A stretch of DNA of 39,124 nucleotides. It comes from Echinococcus granulosus (lineage: Eukaryota > Platyhelminthes > Cestoda > Cyclophyllidea > Taeniidae). The translations under genes were made by a program, and so were the position numbers. The notes under the pieces are model-generated. The model was not told the origin of the DNA and did not search any database. It saw only the letters and a program-made list of their open reading frames with translations. This document shows positions 13,301 through 25,300 of this stretch, piece by piece (position 1 is the stretch's first letter; every line of letters begins with the position of its first letter). The stretch spans positions 558,668 to 597,791 of the forward strand of contig NW_020170397.1 of the NCBI RefSeq assembly GCF_000524195.1, in the 5' to 3' direction.

Positions 13301-16300
13301 ATTTGCTTTAACCCAATTCTGCTTACGGTAGTGGGAGACGCCAAGGCTTTAACACAGTCTAGCCTTTCACTCTGTGGAACTCCATACTTTTTTAGAAGGC
13401 GTACGCAATACTTCAGCGCCGAGAGTCTGACAGCCTGATTAAACCCACCCATGTAGGTGAGGAAGACTGCCAGAGCAATTGCATTTCCGGTCAGCAGAAC
13501 TATCTCCTGTTTATGATACCTCGAGGTCTCGCTCCATCTCGTAGCCTCACCACTCAGACCGTCAATCAATTGATTTGCCGTGTCCATGCGTCGAATGCAG
13601 AGATCCGCCTCGTCCTTTAGCTTCTGCTTCCGCCTCATTGCCACCTCATACTCCGCCTGCACCTTATTCAAGACCACCGCCTTCTCTTCCAACTCCGCTT
13701 CTACTTCTATCAATTGGCCCTGTGCCCTCTCCAATAGTTGCTCAGATTTTTTCAGGCTATCCTGTAGAGGGACTACCACCTTACTCACAAAGAAGTACTT
13801 CACCATCGCCAGGGTCCACTGAAGCAGACCCGCCACATTACCACAAGTCTTTCGTGCACTCTGTGGGTTGTAGTCTGGCGCGTTTGTGTACGGCTCTATC
13901 AGGTCTATCATCTCTTCCGTTAGAATGTGCATTGGATAGTTAATGAGCAAGGTGAGAAAATTCTGGTTTGACAAGAAGCGAATCGATTCTGCCCATGAAG
14001 GTGTGAAGAATTGCGGTTTCTCGGGGTCAACTTGTATTGGCACCATAGGCCTATAGAAGAGGATGTTGACGCAGTCCATAATGCGCATGATGAGATTTGG
14101 CGGCTTCTGCAACTTGCGAACAGTGGCAATGTCACCGACTTTGATAGTGTTGAGAGCCTCTTCGGCCTCTTTCAGAGCTGGCTGTGCGGCCACTAACTTT
14201 TCTTGGGCCTCCTCGCGATCAATCTCCATAGACTGGACTATTCCCTCGCACCGCTGCTTAAGCACTTCGACACGAGACTTGGCGTCAGCAGCGGTCTCTG
14301 TCTCCTGAAGGACACGCTGAAGAACCTGTTCGGCGAGGTAGTTTGCTTCTTTTAGGTCCTCTTCAGCCACCGCTAGTTCAGTTTTAAGAAAGGTGATGGA
14401 CTCTCGTGCCTCCTGCAGTCGCCGAACACCCGTGTCCATTCGATGTGCTATTTCCGTCAGTTCTGCAAACTTTCGACTGTAAATCTACAAGAGCACCAAT
14501 GTCGAAATCTTTTCTTACCTAGAAATTATTGATAACAACAACCACAACCACATCCAGCTGATCTTCCAATTTACACAAGCTATGGAATTCGTGTAGTATT
14601 TTTTCAATAGGGATGGAATAATGTACGGTTTGTAACTGTTTTTCCCTTTTCAATGTTTGCCAAGATCTTGAAAGTTATTGGAATTGGAAAATTTGTCTTC
14701 TATACAATTTAAACCACCATCGCTCTGTCATTTAACATTATCAATCTGATCTCTATTTCGGTAATTAAAGCCGAAGTGAAATGTCTGTAAGACACGGATA
14801 AGAACAACCAGTGAATGTGAGGTGACTCACAGTCTTACAAGCATGAAGGAAGTGGAAAAACGTCTTAGGCGTAACGCGATTGATGCGTCGAGTGATGCGA
14901 GCGTAGCTGGTGCATAAGCGATCGATGTAGAGGTGAATATCAGCGACTACATCGACACAGGCGGCACAGACGCTGGGATTGGTGAGAGTGGGTGCAAGAG
15001 CGGAGGGCTCCTGGAGAACGCGTTCCGCACATGCGACGAGGGCGTCGCGTGGCCAGGCATGGAACCAATCGATGGTGCAGCCCGCCACTAGGCCGGGGAA
15101 TGCGAGAGCTCGCGCTCGTAAACGCTCTCCGATCGGTGAGAAGAGCAAAGCGATGTGCATATGGCGCCGCGCCCGCGAAAGGAAAAAATCGGTAAGCTGG
15201 TGCCCTTCGCACGATTGGTGCGGATTCTCCCGACGGTAGATTGTGATTATGCTGTTGCCCGCCTCCTCTAACTCCTCGCGGTTAAAGTATGTCTCTACCT
15301 AGGGAGAGAAGATTAATTTCCCTGTCCATTTCACCCAAAGGAGCCTGAAATTTTGCGTGCAGTCTAGACCCTTCACCTATACGTTGATATTTGCCCACTT
15401 TCATTAGACTTTATTCATTTACCCTAATGAGTGAAGAGTGCTTCTGGTCACCTTTTACTTACATTCTCTGGACTTAACACAAAGTCTTTTCAATGGAGGT
15501 TAAGGTTTTATGGGATCTCGTGAGTTATGGTTTGTCAAATGTCAACGCATTTCTAATGTGAAAACAATTGTTGTTTGATGGCCAAAAAAGTGGGGTCTTA
15601 GAGGGCAATAAAACTGGTCTGATTCTGTGGAAATGAGTTTGAAACAGTAAAAGTTTGAAGAATTCTGCCTCTGCAAGTTTCAGTAAAACTGGCCTTTTTA
15701 ACTGACAAATTTCTTTCTCAATAAGTGAGGAAAAAACTGCGAATCATAAGATCTGAGGCGCCTTTGCAACGCGCCGTAAGACACTACCTTTAGATCCTCA
15801 AATGAGGGTTTTAACAAATTATAAGCACTGTAAATGATAATTCGTGTTAACAAGTGATCTACTTGCGCCATCCTAGTTGTTTAGAATTCGTTAAATGCGT
15901 CACAAATTGACCCAACTTACCATGCCACCCATAAGAATGTTGTTGATGTGGTCCAAGAAAATCTCATCTTTGACATTTGTGTCATTGAACTGAAACACAA
16001 TGCCCTTGCCTTCCATCCCGGCTCGTCGATAGATCAGCTTGATATCCTCTAACAAATTCGTCATTGTGTACGCACTACAATGAGAGGCAATAAATGTTTT
16101 CCCTGTCTTGACTAAGCCCTAACTTCAGCATTTCGGAGCATAAATAAACCATTCAAGCTATCACAAGAGAAATGCCTTCTGGTGTTGATGGTGAAGAGTC
16201 GGTAGCCACAAACATAAGTGGCCAATTTGATGGTGGTAGCCTTGCCACTGCCACCAACTCCAATCATGAGGAGGTTGCCCCGATCGGAGCGGAGTGCACG

Positions 16301-19300
16301 ACAGGCACGGACAATGTGACCGATGATTTGATTAAAGAAGACCACCTTCAGCGGTGCTCCATGGTTCTCTGAGTTCATTGTCTCCAGGTATTGCATTAGG
16401 CGCTGCCTCAATGCCTCTATCTCAAACACCTTGAAGACAAAATACTTTTTGTTATCTATAATAGCACTTTATCATAGGGGAAATTACATTAGAGGGGTGC
16501 AGACATACTGGTTCGTAATGTTTTGCGGGCACAAGAAGACTTTCACTAGAGCTTTCATCGCTTTTTGACTCATCACTTTCTTCTTCGAGTCTGGAAAAAG
16601 GCAAATTTACATAAGTAAGCTGTCGTTAAATCCGCATTGTTAGTACATACAAAATTGTTAAAATAATTTATTTGAAATACGGCCTTAAATTTATTTTTGC
16701 CACTGCACAGACAGACACACCTTGTAGCGATGCTATAACCTTAGCTGCCATCGATGACTGGTGTGAAAACTTGTGTATTTTACCAAGTGTCAGTTATGCC
16801 TTCATAAATTATGCATATTCAAGGACTGTGACTGTTGCCGGATATTTATCCTTACGCAATACTTGGTTTTTTAACTCTCCCTTATGATTTTGCGGACGGC
16901 CAAGGCTCCGCTTCTGCACTTCCGCCAGACTGCACAGCCATTCTTTTCATCGGCAATACATATCTTGCCCTAGTATTATGTCTTCTTTCGTCTTCAGGGA
17001 AGGACAACTACTTTAACTTCTATTCTTGAGTGCCAAACTTAGGGGTTACGGGAGAAGGGCATATACCGCGGATAGGTGAATATGTGGCGACCTCTAAAAG
17101 AAGGGTTGAAAACGATGTCTACGTCCGACAACTACCCCAGTGCCACGTTCTGTAGGAATGCTATTATCAGCTAAAGTGAAACTAGCTGTGGTCGTAAACC
17201 ACTTGCATAAGTTCGTCACGGAGCTATCTACGGCACCTATTGTTATGTGATTTGGGCACACGTCGTTATGATAGGTTGGGCTATTATAACCAGTCCTAGA
17301 ATGGACATAGTTTAAAAGACTACATTAAGATAACCTTAAATTTGTCTGTACTTATCTGGCTTTGACTTAGAGCCTTCAGAAAAGCTCCAGTGCCTACCGC
17401 ATGAAGTCGCAGAACGAGACTTTTTGAGTCAGAACGGAATTCATGCCCTCTCCAAAAAAACCGATTGTTTGCTGATGCAGATTGTCAGTGAACCATGATT
17501 TGTCCTCTGCACTAGTCAATTTATCTGATAGCACACGTGTGAGCTCGTTTCTCCACAGGAGGATCAAGTATTCGCGAGTCTGGAATACCTGCTCAAGAAA
17601 TCACAAAAAACGAATAATTTTCGTTCATCTACTCAAATGGCTTATAAGTAGACAAGCGCACTTCGCTTGTAGCAAAGGTGATGCCTCTCCATATGCGGCT
17701 GAGATCGCGTAGATTGAAGATGTAATGGAAGTTCCGTGGAGTTGGGAGCATCTTAGCTTTGACAGAAGCCCAAATGCGTCGGGTAAGTGGGACAAGGGTG
17801 ATAGCCAGCTCTTGAACTTCCCTGGTGAAACCACGGTCCATAGAGAAGTGCCCTACTGCGATTGTAGTAAAGATGGTGTCTATTGAAGCGTCGCTGGGTA
17901 GACTGCAGTTAAACAAGCAGAACTGACGCTTTAGACGCATAGGAATGTCATTTCGACCGCCACCGGGAGTTACCATCGCGGCTGTGAACTTAAGTTGAGA
18001 GGATAATGTCACGATAGTAAAATCATGATCGTTTTTAATTGCTTCACCGCAATAAATTGTGGAACCTTGACAAAAGTTTTAATCTTACCCAAATTGAACA
18101 TAAATTAAATGAGTGTGAGGGGTTTTTGGTCCTTTTGTGGTAAATAATTGGAAAATCGGTATTCTCCATGAGCTGCTCCAATTAAAACGGAGGAGAAATA
18201 ACAGGCACTTATGTGGGCGGTTAACAGAAACGGCGATTTTATCGTGGGCAAAATAATGCGTGAAGGCATAGCACGCAACAGTTTATTAAACAGACAGCAC
18301 TATCCTGGAACAGACATCAATTTTGGGTTCCTGAAGGTGGCAATATAACTTTCACTTACCAAGTGACAGCCCGAGGGTCCTGATGCATCTTTTATTTCCC
18401 TTATAGAGACACCAAAATCACTTACAAGGATTAGCCATGAACAGTTTTAGTAATTTATTCGGTTTGTCAAAGTCACCTGCTATGAACAGGTAATTGGGAC
18501 CTGATGTTTTTAGAAGCAAAAATATATTATTGCCAACAATTATAATCAAACCGACAAAAAATGACGTGGGAATTTTAGTCTGCATTACCCTATTCTTACC
18601 ACTGCTTACGCCTCTAAAAATGAAAAGGTAATTATACTGTTGTCCAGCAAAAATGAACGGTAAAAGAAGCGATTTCACCTCACCTGCACATCCACAATGG
18701 TGATGAATTCACCGGGTTTGCGGAGGCTGTAGAAACCGCCACACTCCATGGTCTGCCTCACGATTTCATTGGCCACCTGATCACCCCACTCGTTCACCAC
18801 GGGCATACTGATGTCATCAATAAATATGGTTAGTTTTTTGCCCAGTGGAGGGCCGAAGGTGAATCCCACTCTCTTGTCCACGAAGGTTTCCATGGAGGTC
18901 TAAGGAAGGTGATGCGCTACATTGACTAGACTCGCCTCGACAATATTCGAGGTTCTATGGACAAATGCACCAAAACACAAATATAAGGATTTGAAATTTC
19001 TTAACCACTTTTTGGTCTTCTAACCTGAAAGGAGAAAGGGGTGGTGGCAGACGAGAAGTTGCAGTTTCTGGCAATATCTGTGTCTTCGCTGAATGATTGC
19101 ATATACTTGTTGATGATGGCCGTCTTAGCTGTGCCCGGTTCACCGAAGAGTAGGACAGAACGGCCTGTCTTACAAACATTTTGAACCAGGAACTCGGTAA
19201 TCACATTATCCTGATTCGGCACTAGCACTCGCTCAAACTCCACGTATCCCCGTTTGGGATAGTCGTAACTCGGCACTGACGATCCCCAGTAGTCCCAACG

Positions 19301-22300
19301 CCCTACAACAGGTTTCCATTCTCGTAGGCCGCCTCATACCTAAAAGCTGCTTTTAAATTTGCAATGCTTATTCATATTTGCTAGTACAAGTTATTAGTTC
19401 TAACTTACAAATTTTCTCAGCTATTTTTATTAACTTTTGTTAAATTGGATAATTCTAATAAGAATTGCTAGCCCATGAATCTAATCCCACTTCAGACGAA
19501 ACATGAAGAGGTTTCATAATAATGTGACACCTAACATGAGCATTTAATTGGCAGTAATGCAACTCATATTCTATTGTACACCACTCTGCATTGACTCACC
19601 ATGTTGGTGATCAACCCTGTAGTCAAAGATAGTGACCGCTTTGCCTCGAATTGTTGGAGGTGGCATGAATAATCTTCCGAACACCTCAGTGTTCCGTAAG
19701 TGTTCGTCAAATTTCGCTCGATCTGATCTTTCCAACAGAGCGCCAAAAGACCACGTAAGAGCAAAGAGAAAGTACATTTCTAGAAGCATCGGCTCCGAAG
19801 CCTCAGGGGTGGAGACAGCGTCAAAGATGGTACGAAATTGGGCTACGTAAAACGCCTCTAGGAAGGGCATATTCACCTGAACTTCCCGTGTGACGAATTT
19901 GATTATTGGTGGGAGAATAGCGGTAGCCAGTTCTGTGAGCCTTGCTCTCTGGGGTTTGAGGCGCGAGTTAATCCAAGTCTACAAAACACGCAGGAGGGAT
20001 ATGACCTTATTTTATCTGAGATACCCTCATTACTATGCCGGTCTGCTATCGGTAATAAACCAGATATAGTTGGCCTACCTACCTTGATTAATGGTTCCCA
20101 GTTTATAGTAGACGAGCTGATGAAGACCATTCCATTGCGTGAAATGGTAGAAGGCGACGCGTTATCCACATTGTCCACCTCAAATAGAATTTTACACCTG
20201 GGTGCCATAGGAATACGATCTCCATTAGCGAGAGTGAGAGTCATGTTATCGTCCAACACAGAGTTTAGATTCTCAATCCAAATCGCGTCTACAGGGCCAT
20301 CAAGTACGAGCCAGCAGTGCTCCTTTGGCTTCATTCGCGTAGTCCGTCGCCACAAGGTGGAGAAGATGCCATCAGTCCAGTCGTTAGTTGCAACGTCCAA
20401 GCGCCCAAACATTTGCGAGGTTGTAATGGCCTTGGGATTCATACGGACCTCGCGTCTCACCTCGTCCACCTCGGAAAGAGTCCTCAACAGCACCTCCACA
20501 CACTTCGTCTTGCCCGAGCCGGAGGGGCCCAAAATCATCAGCCCGTGACGCACCTTCTGTGTTTCGTAAAGCTGGAATATTTTCAACGGTAAACCCATCA
20601 AATATGCATCAGACTCTCATTTCAAAAATGACTTTGGTACATTCGTACTTCATAAACCCAGTCTGCTTACTGACGTAGACTGGTGTTAATTGCCAGAAGG
20701 GCATCAAAACATTTGACACTTAAGAGCGTCAGATTACCATTTAGCCGAATGATCATCGATGACAAATTCTGTGGTCTCCATAAAATCAAGGCTTGTTTTT
20801 AAGCTAATTTGGAACCAATAGAACCAACAGTAGATCACTGGGTTGTGCTCGCTTCTCTTCAGAATTGCCCTTCTATTTCCGAAAATTAAGACCAGAAATT
20901 ATCATATACCACACTTTACTAAAAAAAGGGAAAGTTTGGCGAGATGTATTTTTCAAATTTACTTATACTATTGGAATGTGTTTCCTAAAAACTTGAGACC
21001 GTGGAAAAAGCTTGAAACTCTTTTAAGTAAGTACCGTAAATTTTTAGGCAATCGCCATCTCGTTGTCCAAATCATTGACAAATGTACACAATTTATTCGA
21101 GGGAAAGGTAGAAGTCTCTGAGAAACTACGTCAGGTGACTGTGGAGGAGGTGGAAACAAGTCAATTAAAACCTCAAAGAATAAGTTAATGTAATTTTGAG
21201 GCCATTGGCTACCACCAGCAATTAAATACACCTTTTCAAGCAAGCAGAACCTCTTATAACCTTTACCATCATTGCTAGATTAAGTTGAACAACGCGGTGA
21301 AAATCTGACGATTTTACCATCGATTAAGTAAAGCGTTATTTCTTTTTAAAATCTGCCCATTTGTTAAGTGAAATAAAAGCGAGTGGATTGTTAGCTGTGA
21401 TGGTAAATGTTTTATTGCACTGAACGTCTTTAAAGCAATTGCTATTTTTTTCTGTAGAACAACAGTGCAAATTTGACTACCCTAAAGACCAGTGCTGAAT
21501 TCTAGTCGATAATAAATTGGGGTCTCATCGTGCATTTGCTAAGATTTTAATGGGGAAAATTGTTTTCCTTCCCTATTTTTGGATACTGGGTGGAGCATCA
21601 TTCTCAATACTGATTTAAATGTTGTTTCTCTTAAGATCTTCTAACTCATCTAATCTCCATCGTGCGTGTGATGCCTCTTGTCTATCAACGTTTGGATGCT
21701 GTCGGGATCATAATTTTTCGTCATACCTATTCCACTCAAAATTTGGCAGTACTTGTGAACTACCTGCAACACCTTGAGAACCCAAGGCCTGTGAGCGATG
21801 AGATTCATTTCCTCTGCATTATGTTCCAGAGTCTCGCCAATCTCAGGATCCTTACGACTGCGTCCGAGATTCACACCGGGGAAGAGGTCCCGTAGAATAG
21901 AAAGAAAGAGAGCCTCATCTTGATCTACCAACTTGGAAAGGTTCATGTCTCTCAGTACCCTCATGACGATCTTATTCTCTCCTTCCTCTGGACTGCTTCG
22001 TCGAACTGCACCGAGGGTTCGCAGTACTGAAAGGATGTTCCGGAGTCCAAAGTCGTAGTGAACCTTGGCAAGACACACAAAGAAGTTAGGATATGTCCTT
22101 CCAGTTGTTTACATGGTTTGCAGGTGTCATGATGTCTTTGTGTGCCTATATGCAGTCCTCTTAGACGCACACGATTACATCTATATTCCTTCTACCACTT
22201 AAGACCGTTTTGTATAACACATTTTGAGCACCCAGAATTCCTATATTTCCGCTGTTTTCTTACACGCTTGGTGATAACTTAGGGGCCAAAAAGCCTTCCC

Positions 22301-25300
22301 ATTGTCTATCACTGACGATAATGCATACCAGAGCTGACAATTACTACCCACTTTGTAGAGGGGGGACTACGCGCCTGTATTACTTAATCACATTGCGATG
22401 GAGTTACTTTTGACCCTGGCATCATCTGAGGCAACTCCGGATTTGTCCATATAGAAATCACTATAATGTACCGATCTTGACGGGTTGACGAGTTAGAGGT
22501 TGATTATACGATACCTGGTTGCTGAGCTGCTCTTCGCACAGATTGTAGAGGTTGAAAAACTTTTTGGCAAGAGTGAGGTTGTCAATGAAACCACATGAGG
22601 CCATTCTAACGCGAATGATAATGAGTCGATCTGGCACCATCATCGCCACTGTGCGGAAGTTCATCTTTAAATTCTCCGGCAGCTCCTGTCGACCAGCGTA
22701 GCCAGGATTCTTGGGAAAAAATATGCATTGAAAGTTCGGCATTTCACTAACTTTTGGTCACAAAAGAATTAAGATATTTTGAGTTGATTAAATACGAGTA
22801 ATAACTCACCATAGTGATAAAGATCCCGAATTCGGCATTCAACGTAATCAAATCTCCATCTGGAAAGACAAAATCATCCTTCTGATCGCGTTTGGCGAAG
22901 AGCACGATGGCTATCTGTTGAGCTGCCACCGAGAGGACAGGAAGTTCAATGCGGTTGAACTCGTCGAAGCATCCCCAAGCACCAGATTGAGCAAGTCCCT
23001 TAAAAAGGCGTCCCAGACCACGAAAATCCATCTGATCAGAGCAGTTGAAAACCACGACGTATTGGCCCAGGCATCGGCCCATGTCCTGCACCAAATACTT
23101 TGCAAATAAACTATTGCAAAAAATCCTAGGTAGCACTTGTAACTGAAAAAACAGTCCGCTTAAAAGCACGAAAAATTTGATTGAAAAAAACTTAATTCAT
23201 GGCAGATTTTCATCGCAAAAGAGTGCGAAGTAGGGAAAATTTTTCACAACGTCGTAGCTGCAGCCACCATTCACTTTCATAATTAAAGCATTTCAACCCT
23301 TCCTTGGGTTCCAGTCTTGTTCTATTTACAGTTCTATTCCAACTTCTACGATCATGATAATTAAGGCGATCCGCATCTCCCGTGCTCTTCCAGCGATGAC
23401 CAAACGTATCTAAGGCTTTTAGTAATACTCTCCATCTACCAATCGTTTCTAGCATCCATTTCTTCCATTTCTTCTTAATAAGATTAGTAAAACCATCTGC
23501 ATGGTTCCTGATGCTGAAGAATGAAACCGTGCCTTCACAGTCTCAGTCTTTCCTGTTCCAGCCGGTCCAGCCGGTGCTCCACCGTAGCACATGTTGAGCG
23601 CCTGTGCGAGAGTGATGTAACAGCGATCGGTGAGCGGTGTGATAACCAGACGCTCTGTACAACCGAGGAACTCATACTGATACTCAAAGTTCACGTTGGT
23701 AATAGAGACAACACACATAGTGGTCTCATCCATAAAGTAGACTCGCGTCTGCTTAAGCCAATCAAAATCGTCCGGGGAGTGAATGCTCTGCTGAACCTGC
23801 AAAGTGGAAATGCACAACGTGATTCCACTCTAGAACCGCATGTCTTCAATTCAATATGCATGTTTAGTTAAACATCAGAAAACTTAAATTCAGATGTGGT
23901 GTTTTAACCGGTGGAGCACATAAAGTAATCATAAATAAGGTATAAGGAGGGGTTAAATCAAACTGAGTCCTACTATATCAACAGTGCGCGTAAAATGAGG
24001 ATGCCATGGCAATCACGCAATAGTAAGCGGCAACTATTCCTAACAACTACTAGCTTGTTAATTGCTATGCACCGGCTCAGACATTCTTAATCAAGGTGAG
24101 ATGGTAGGCAACAGTGCTAGTAGGTACGTGGATGCATTAGCACGTAGTGATAAATGAAGTAGCTTGTAAGCAAGAATCAGGGCTTCAAAACTCGGATACA
24201 CAGATATCTCCTTGTACTAACAAAGATCTCGAGCATACCACTAAGATGGTGGAATGCTCAGCTTCTCAACAGTAAGACATTTGAATAGTATAAGCATTTC
24301 AAATGAGGTAGTAGATGGTGATCCTGACAGTGGTGGCTCCAAACGCATAGCAGCCAATCTTCTGAACAACTAGCTTGCGGAACGCCTAATCCAGCACGCC
24401 CAAGCATAAAATACTCTGTCGTGCGTGGAAATTGCGTACAAAACTAATCCTTCTGTGGGAATGGTGAACAAAACCCAATCAAGCGAGAATATTTGCGATT
24501 TCAGACAGTGTGGGTGAGTAGAATATCAAGACAGCCAGGATGCCCTGGGATATTCCAAAAGACCTGGACAAGCTGACAATATCTGCTTTGTGGGTATTTG
24601 TTCACTGTGATGCACCTCTCAATACGTATTTTTCCTACCTTCGGTGCTACTTTAGCGGAGCCTCCTAGCAATTTACAGTGGAAGTCGCGATTTAACAGAC
24701 AGAAAGGACGATATCAAGGCAGAAGTCTAAGTCTGGAATAGACGTGAAACTTAGAAGAAATCTCATGAAATTCGTAGTATTTCAAAAGCAGGACAATTAG
24801 TGTTACCATCGAGTAAGCATTTCTTTATTAGAACCTACAATATCATCAAACACGTCTTTCTGATGAAGGTGTATGGTGATTAGCGTTTCATATTTCGTCC
24901 GTTCTCGTGGGCTCAAATTCGCGGTGGTTCTACTGATAAGCATTTCTAAGAGAGTTGTGAACCTCTGGCTAATATCTGTCATAATCTTGGGATTCTCCCT
25001 CGACTCGTTCAGGGCCATAGTGGCGTCCTGGGTCCACACCATTTGGATGGACAGGATAGCCATCTGACAGATCTGTTCATTGAGAATTTGCTGAAGGTTG
25101 AGCTCCACGTCCATCAACCGAACGTGGGCCATGCGAATGCGATCGAGGAGAGAATACTTCACTGTCATGAGAAGTCGCATCAGCCACATTTCCACAGGAC
25201 CCTCACACCGTAGTTGTGGATTCAACTGTAGTTTAAAAGCAGTATGCGAAAGCACTAAGGATCTCATAGTCTAACGCTTACTTTTGCTAGTGATGTGCAG

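Noticed and set aside
13575..13943. Plus-strand open frame of 122 codons, proline- and serine-rich
   Set aside because: It is the antisense of exon 35; the minus-strand frame encodes the dynein stalk with clear motifs.
16516..16555. LTR-like words (TTTTGCGGGCAC) within exon 31
   Set aside because: Only about 12 bases match the LTR before similarity ends, and the stretch encodes the conserved PAKHYEP segment; coincidence.
17629..17662. Extension of exon 29 into RLSTYKPFE
   Set aside because: The conserved ATSE-V junction and phase with exon 30 require splicing at GTGCGC; the extension is intronic.
20084..20548. Plus-strand open frame of 154 codons
   Set aside because: It lies exactly opposite the AAA2 exon and has no recognisable motif; a shadow of codon bias.
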